Positions 40,866 through 44,988 of a DNA stretch of 44,988 bases are shown one piece after another. The stretch is from Actinomyces massiliensis 4401292 (GTDB lineage: Bacteria; Actinomycetota; Actinomycetes; Actinomycetales; Actinomycetaceae). The position numbers and the translations under genes were made by a program. Below the pieces are notes generated by a model. That model did no database searches and was not told where the DNA came from. It was given only the letters and a program-made list of their open reading frames with translations. The stretch spans positions 363,360 through 408,347 of the forward strand of contig NZ_JH711481.1 in NCBI RefSeq assembly GCF_000269805.1. Reading direction: 5' to 3'. Position 1 is the stretch's first letter, and each line of letters opens with the position of its first letter.

Positions 40866-41944
40866 GCTGTACTCGGTCATGAGGTTGGTGACACTCGGCT
40901 GATGGGGGGCTGGCCGTCGCAGGCGGTGTGGGGTCGAGTGTAGTTGTAGTGCTCGAGCCAGGGCGCGAGGGCGTCGGCGCGGTGCTGGTTGGAGACGTAG
41001 GGCGCTCGGTATGCCCAGTACTCCTGCATGGTGCGGTTGAAGCGCTCGGCCTTGCCGTTCTGCCAGGGACAGTGCGGTCGGGTAGTGATGTGTTTCGCCT
41101 CGATGCGGGTCAGCTCGCCCTGGAAGGCTGTGGAGACGGTGTAGTTCTTCGCGTTGTCGGTCATCACCTCGCGGATCTGGACGCCATGGCGGGCGAAGAA
41201 CTCCGCTGCGGCAGTGAGGAACGCCGCGCAGGTGGTGCCCTTCTCGTCAGGCAGGATCTGCGCGAACGCGAGCCGGGAGTGGTCATCGACGGCGACGTGG
41301 ACATAGTCGAACCCGAGCTTGGTGGACTTCACTCGACCGCGGTTGTGGTCGATCGCGTCGGGACCTTCGACGCGCCAGCCGCCGCCTTCGGGGACGCGGC
41401 CGAGTTTCTTTACGTCGACGTGGATCAGATCGCCCGGAGCGTCACGTTCGTAGCGGACCTGGGTGCGCCGTGAGGCGCGCAACGCGATCCCGGTAACTGG
41501 GTCCAGCTCGTGCAGCGCCGGAAGGCCGGCCCGGGCGATCAGGCGGGACGCGGTGCGCGGGCTCACCCCGCAGGCCCGGGCGATGTCGTCACGTCCGAGC
41601 CGCTCACGACTGCGCAGCTCGACCGCCGCCGCCGCGGTCTGCGCCGGTGTCGCCGATGGTGACGAGACCGGACGCGACGACCGGTCTGACAAGCCAGCTT
41701 CGCCGTGGGCGCGATAGCGAGTCAGCCAGCGGTGCGCGCACTGACGACAGACGCCCATCTCCTTCGCGACATGCGAGACGGGACGGCCGGCGAGGACCCG
41801 GCGCACGAGAATCAGCCGGCCCTTGACAGTGAGCCGCGCATTACGATGGACCAAGAGAAGGCCTCCACTTCGGTGACGTTAGACACCACCAATCGTGGAG
41901 GCCTTCTCCCTACCCGAGTGTCACCAACGTGCTGACCGAGTACA
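40866..41944 (-). mobile_element. IS481-family insertion sequence
   Basis: The ends TGTACTCGGTCA...GTTGGTGACACTCGG (40868-40898) and its complement at 41914-41944 match at 28 of 31 bases. A single transposase gene fills the element. The sequence TCT occurs on both sides (40863-40865 and 41945-41947) and is the likely target duplication, although two bases, GC, lie between the left TCT and the perfect inverted repeat. Confidence 0.9.
40877..41854 (-). CDS. IS481-family transposase
   Basis: This 325-residue DDE transposase has an N-terminal HTH (VSHVAKEMGVCRQCAHRWL, about 29-47), a second HTH (GRDDIARACGVSPRTASRLI) and an rve-type catalytic core with HVDVKKLGRVP, VMTDNAKNY and the glutamate in QNGKAERFNRT. 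It appears intact, so the element may be active. The stop codon lies inside the left inverted repeat. Confidence 0.93.
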   Translation of the reverse strand: MVHRNARLTVKGRLILVRRVLAGRPVSHVAKEMGVCRQCAHRWLTRYRAHGEAGLSDRSSRPVSSPSATPAQTAAAAVELRSRERLGRDDIARACGVSPRTASRLIARAGLPALHELDPVTGIALRASRRTQVRYERDAPGDLIHVDVKKLGRVPEGGGWRVEGPDAIDHNRGRVKSTKLGFDYVHVAVDDHSRLAFAQILPDEKGTTCAAFLTAAAEFFARHGVQIREVMTDNAKNYTVSTAFQGELTRIEAKHITTRPHCPWQNGKAERFNRTMQEYWAYRAPYVSNQHRADALAPWLEHYNYTRPHTACDGQPPISRVSPTS

Positions 41945-41947
41945 TCT

Positions 41948-41990
41948 AGCTCGAGATCGGTCGAACTCCGCGCCGAGATCGGTCCACTTC
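41948..41990 (-). repeat. 22-bp tandem repeat array 5, right part (2 units)
   Basis: ATCGGT occurs at 41956 and 41978. A third, degenerate unit continues to about 42000 without the GAT. Confidence 0.85.
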
Positions 41991-41999
41991 CGCGCCGAG

Positions 42000-42470
42000 G
42001 TTGCGGTGTGTCAGGACATCCGAGACAGGGCGAGTGCGTCGGGTGCGGTGATCAGGTGGAGTGCTTCTTGGGGCTGGGGGTCGTATGAGTCGGGCCGCAC
42101 CGCCGCGGGCCGACTGTGCCGGTGCTCGCGTGGGCCGGGGGTGGTGGGCTGTGAACACCTGAAGTCCACTCACGTGAATCCCCATACCCACGCGTGCCGG
42201 GGGCGGTCAATCGTTGCACACTCGCGTGCGCTCCGCGTCGACGGGAACCGCGAAATCATGCGGAACAGCAATACCGGTAACGGCCGCGGTCGAGCTCCCA
42301 TGTGCGCAGACCCCCCTCACCGCACATGGGAGCCCAACCACCACACATGACACTCGCCAGAAAAGCCCGTAATTCCAACAAAAACCAGCCCCCCACCCCG
42401 CAAAGACCCTGCCCTCCCATGTGCAACACCACAAACAACCACACCCACCAGACACGCCCACCACGCCCCA
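42000..42470. other. Intergenic region with a long hairpin, no supported gene
   Basis: GCTCCCATGTGCG (42294-42306) and its exact complement (42321-42333) flank a 14-base loop. A third copy of CTCCCATGTGC lies in direct orientation near 42415. The segment at 42006-42030 (GTGTCAGGACATCCGAGACA) looks like the end of an insertion sequence but has no partner here. No protein gene is plausible. Confidence 0.5.
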
Positions 42471-42477
42471 CACCAAG

Positions 42478-42505
42478 ATCGGTCGTATTCCGCCTCGCGA
42501 TCGGT
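42478..42505 (-). repeat. 22-bp repeat array 6 (2 units)
   Basis: ATCGGT occurs at 42478 and 42500, 22 bases apart. The flanking units are degenerate. It is in opposite orientation to array 7. Confidence 0.75.
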
Positions 42506-42615
42506 CCGATTCAGCCCAGCCGACCCAACATCGAAGCGCGCACGACAAGCTCAAGGACGAAGACCGCATGCCGCACCCCGCAACCACCAACGAGCAGCAA
42601 ATCCGCAGCAGCACG

Positions 42616-42715
42616 ACCGATCTCGACACGGGTTACGACCGATCTCGAGCTGGAAGTGGACCGATCTCGGCGTGGAGTACGACCGATCGCGAGCCGGAGA
42701 GCGACCGATCTCGGC
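42616..42715 (+). repeat. 22-bp tandem repeat array 7 (5 units)
   Basis: Cores begin at 42616, 42638, 42660, 42682 and 42704. The last unit abuts the stop codon of the lipoprotein gene at 42716. Confidence 0.9.
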
Positions 42716-43393
42716 TCAGCCGTTCTTGACCGTCACCTTCGAGCGAGACGCATGCGCCTCGTCGCCCTTATCGCCACCACCGGTGGCGGCCTCCCGATCA
42801 TAGGACAGGGTCATGGCATCCTCGGGCAGGGGCTTGGCCTGGGTGCTGTCGCCCATGGCGACAAACCCGTACCACCCGTCGACATGGCTGGCGCCGTAGT
42901 CGTCAGAGGTAATCGGATGCAGCCCCGCCTGCGTCATGTCGTCCTTGAGGTTGTCCTGCATGAGGACGACGAAATGGTACGTGTCGTTCTCATCAATGAG
43001 ATTCAGGGTGTTGTCGGCCTCGGAGGTGAATGAGAAGCCGTCTGAGAAGTCCAGGGTGCAGTGCACCAGGTAGACCGTATCGTTCGCCTCGGAAGCCTGA
43101 GCCTTGTACGTCGGGGTGTCGAAGTCCGAGACGATCTGGTCGCAGGTCTGGGTCAGGCCGATGGCTTCGTCGGTGAAGGTGACGGGCTCGATCTCCTGAG
43201 CCCCGGCCACAGTGCTCTGACCCGTTGCCTGCACAGCCGAGTCCGTCGAGCCGCCGGACACCTGACTCGTCGGGGCGCCCGTGTCAGAAGCCGGGCCGCT
43301 TGCGTCCTGCCCGTCCTTACTCCCGCAGGCGGACATCCCGACGGCGCAGGCAGCGGCGGCGACAGCACTGAGGATCTTCACGATGGTGCGCAT
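42716..43393 (-). CDS. Putative lipoprotein of unknown function
   Basis: This 225-residue protein has a signal peptide ending in the lipobox MSAC (lipidated Cys near residue 23). A Ser/Gly/Thr-rich spacer follows (25-65), then an extracytoplasmic domain with acidic and aromatic residues (for example SEANDTVYLVHCTLDFSDGF). It contains two further cysteines (in QTCDQ and VHCTL) that could form a disulfide. The domain recalls small beta-rich lipoproteins such as DUF4352 proteins, but I cannot assign it. GGAACC lies before the ATG. Confidence 0.75.
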   Translation of the reverse strand: MRTIVKILSAVAAAACAVGMSACGSKDGQDASGPASDTGAPTSQVSGGSTDSAVQATGQSTVAGAQEIEPVTFTDEAIGLTQTCDQIVSDFDTPTYKAQASEANDTVYLVHCTLDFSDGFSFTSEADNTLNLIDENDTYHFVVLMQDNLKDDMTQAGLHPITSDDYGASHVDGWYGFVAMGDSTQAKPLPEDAMTLSYDREAATGGGDKGDEAHASRSKVTVKNG

Positions 43394-43557
43394 ACGAGGT
43401 TCCGTTCTCTTGCGGGAGCGATGACGGAGTCAAGTGTGCTCGATGCGGCACGGCCGAGCCGAGTCGGCCCCCTTTCGCGAGATCGGCAAGACGGCCAGAC
43501 GAGGGCGGCAGACAGCCAGAACAGCAGCATCTGCCGAGCAGACTGCAGAGCCTCTGC

Positions 43558-44760
43558 TCAGCGCCCGCTGCTCAGCAGGACGTGCAGCACGGCCGGGGCG
43601 GCGTAGCGACGCGGTTGGGAGCCCGAGTTGATGACCTCCAGAAGACCGAGCTCGACGAACTGGCCGACAAGCCCATTGGCGCGCCCGTAGGACAACCCCA
43701 TCTCCCTCTCGACCCTGCGAACGGTGAAGGACGGATTGGCCACGGCGAAGTCGACGAGGTCGAATGCATGGGCCGAGCGCAGCGATGACGCCTTGACCTG
43801 CTCCCGAAGATCCTCCTGCACTGCGACCAGCGCCAGCATCTGCTCCTTCGTCCCGGTCGCGGCATCGGCGAGGCCGCGGGCGAAGAAGGACAGGAAGGAG
43901 TCCCAGTCGCCGTCCGTGCTCACGCCGAGAAGCGTGTCGTAGTACTCGGTGCGGCGAGCCTCGAACCAGGGTGAGACGGTGAGGCTCGGCTCCGACAACA
44001 GCCCTGTGTTCAGGAGTGTCAGGACAATGAGGTACCGCCCGAGGCGGCCGTTGCCGTCGCGGAAGGGATGAAGCGTCTCGAACTGGTAGTGGGCCATGCC
44101 CGCCACGACAACCGGGTCGATGCGGTCGGAATGATCTGCTCCGAGCCAGTCGACGAGCGCCGCGACACCCGCGCGCAGCTGATCCCCCGGCGGCGCGGGA
44201 ACGAACCTGCCGGCTTCAACCGGCACGCTTCGGGGCCCTGCCACATCGCGACGTCCGATGACGACTTGACTCTCGCGCAGCCGCCCGGACTCCTTCTCCA
44301 ATGGTGTTCCGCGCATAAGGCGCCCCTGGAGGTCCTCAATGAGGGTCAGGGTGAGCGGACGTCCTTCATTCATCCAGTCGAAGCCGAGCCGAGCCATACC
44401 GGCGTAGTTGAGGATCTCAGTCATCTCAATGGACGCCGACATATCGTCGTCCGCCTTGAGTACCTCGTCGAGCGGGGCGTATGTCCCCTCGAGCGCTGAT
44501 GTGGACTGCGCTTCTCGACGCAGCGACGGCGTCCGAAGCAAGTGCGGGTTGGGAAGTCGCCGCGCCGTAGCATCAAGAGCTGCGAGCGCCCGACCCGCCG
44601 CCGCAATGGTCCGATAGGTCGTGCCGGAGAGTTGCGGCTCTTCCTCTCCCAAGGGAACTGGGATGAAGGCGTGATGACGCCAACTGCCCAGATGCAGGTC
44701 CGATCCGCTGATCTCGACCAGTTCTCCCATCGACGGGTTCCTGAACATCTCCACATCCAC
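43558..44760 (-). CDS. Fic-domain AMP-transferase with winged-helix C-terminus
   Basis: This 400-residue Fic protein would transfer AMP (or another nucleotide) to a hydroxyl group on a target protein. The active-site loop HPFRDGNGRLGR is at 231-242 (His231). The autoinhibitory helix motif TSALEG is at 87-92 (Glu91), which makes it a class II, self-inhibited Fic. The last 70 residues form a winged helix (FTVRRVEREMGLSYGRANGLVGQF), so it may also bind DNA. GTG start: TAGCGT lies 6 bases upstream. An ATG at 44748 is the alternative. The upstream palindromes suggest autoregulation. Confidence 0.92.
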   Translation of the reverse strand: MDVEMFRNPSMGELVEISGSDLHLGSWRHHAFIPVPLGEEEPQLSGTTYRTIAAAGRALAALDATARRLPNPHLLRTPSLRREAQSTSALEGTYAPLDEVLKADDDMSASIEMTEILNYAGMARLGFDWMNEGRPLTLTLIEDLQGRLMRGTPLEKESGRLRESQVVIGRRDVAGPRSVPVEAGRFVPAPPGDQLRAGVAALVDWLGADHSDRIDPVVVAGMAHYQFETLHPFRDGNGRLGRYLIVLTLLNTGLLSEPSLTVSPWFEARRTEYYDTLLGVSTDGDWDSFLSFFARGLADAATGTKEQMLALVAVQEDLREQVKASSLRSAHAFDLVDFAVANPSFTVRRVEREMGLSYGRANGLVGQFVELGLLEVINSGSQPRRYAAPAVLHVLLSSGR

Positions 44761-44766
44761 GATGTC

Positions 44767-44772
44767 ACGCTA
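44767..44772 (-). promoter_or_regulatory. Leaderless-type -10 (TAGCGT) for the fic gene
   Basis: On the minus strand TAGCGT, 6 bases, then the GTG at 44760. It adjoins the nested palindromes. Confidence 0.5.
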
Positions 44773-44781
44773 ACGGGGGTT

Positions 44782-44854
44782 GTGTGACATGAGCAAGGAG
44801 AACTTTTCACACAAACCCCCATTGTGTGAAAAGTTGTCGGCGGACATGTCACAC
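44782..44854. promoter_or_regulatory. Nested symmetric palindromes upstream of fic
   Basis: The inner arms AACTTTTCACACAA (44801-44814) and TTGTGTGAAAAGTT (44822-44835) are exact complements around 7 bases. The outer arms GTGTGACATG (44782-44791) and CATGTCACAC (44845-44854) are also exact complements, each 9 bases from the inner arm. All four contain a GTGTGA word. No gene is evident from 44855 to the window end. Confidence 0.8.
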
Positions 44855-44988
44855 ATATGACATGAGCCGAGCACCCCGGCGGATCGGCACCCCGGAGCAC
44901 CCAGAGCCGCCAGCCCCGTTACCTTGGTGGTGGTCGCAGGGAGGAGTCTTGCGGCTGGGCCAGCGGTGGTCGGCATGATGTCTTGCCC

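Noticed and set aside
42207-42629. 140-residue minus-strand open frame
   Set aside because: It is Cys/Trp/Gly-rich from low-complexity DNA, crosses a repeat array and a hairpin, and has no ribosome site.
43558-44760. Fic protein as a classical Fic/Doc toxin with a separate antitoxin
   Set aside because: The inhibitory helix is within the protein itself, and no small antitoxin gene adjoins it.

Overview
The window is GC-rich, about two thirds G+C. It has frequent GTG starts, many short intergenic gaps and codons ending in G or C, as expected of an actinobacterium. An Actinomyces-like organism is my best guess. That is an inference from overall style; no rRNA or other marker gene is present to settle it. 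I saw no tRNA, rRNA or CRISPR array.

Layout. 156-3913 (minus) is a three-gene operon: a DauR/YheO-type PAS-HTH regulator, a MalY/PatB-type PLP enzyme and an NhaC-type antiporter. An OxyR gene diverges from it. 5471-8760 holds a diacylglycerol-kinase-like lipid kinase, prephenate dehydratase (pheA) and a fructosamine-kinase-like protein. 8802-12549 holds a very large membrane protein convergent with a GT2 glycosyltransferase. 13211-15450 is a two-gene operon I do not recognise. It is followed by about 880 bases with no protein gene that carry two diverged tandem copies of what looks like a structured RNA, each ending in a terminator hairpin. 16334-21188 is an ebg-type beta-galactosidase locus (LacI-family regulator, ebgA, ebgC) with a perfect LacI-type operator, followed by an APC amino-acid permease. 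23186-24385 is an AAA ATPase of clearly lower GC, probably acquired. A 143-bp MITE-like element lies to its right. 25111-28000 (minus) is metNIQ under a SAM-riboswitch-like leader. 28234-29647 looks like a toxin module with its immunity gene. 29747-34583 holds a hydrolase, a low-molecular-weight tyrosine phosphatase, an orphan type-IV prepilin peptidase and a DUF885 metallopeptidase. 34695-40615 (minus) holds a frameshifted M20 peptidase, a small toxin-antitoxin pair, a DUF4143 ATPase, an amidohydrolase and an unknown protein. 40866-41944 is an IS481-family insertion sequence. 42716-44760 (minus) holds a lipoprotein and a Fic protein with an elaborate palindromic promoter region.

The most unusual feature is not a gene. 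Seven intergenic arrays carry about 31 units of a strict 22-bp repeat with the constant core ACCGATCTCG and a variable remainder that seems assembled from a small set of sub-modules. The arrays abut stop codons or promoters, create spurious open frames, and one is split by the IS481 element. Removing that element restores the 22-bp phase exactly. A second family of long hairpin elements (three copies) shares a 10-base word with this core.

A second window-wide pattern is a TANNNT hexamer placed 6-7 bases before the start codon, with no Shine-Dalgarno sequence. It occurs at eleven genes and points to widespread leaderless transcription. I used it to choose several start codons.
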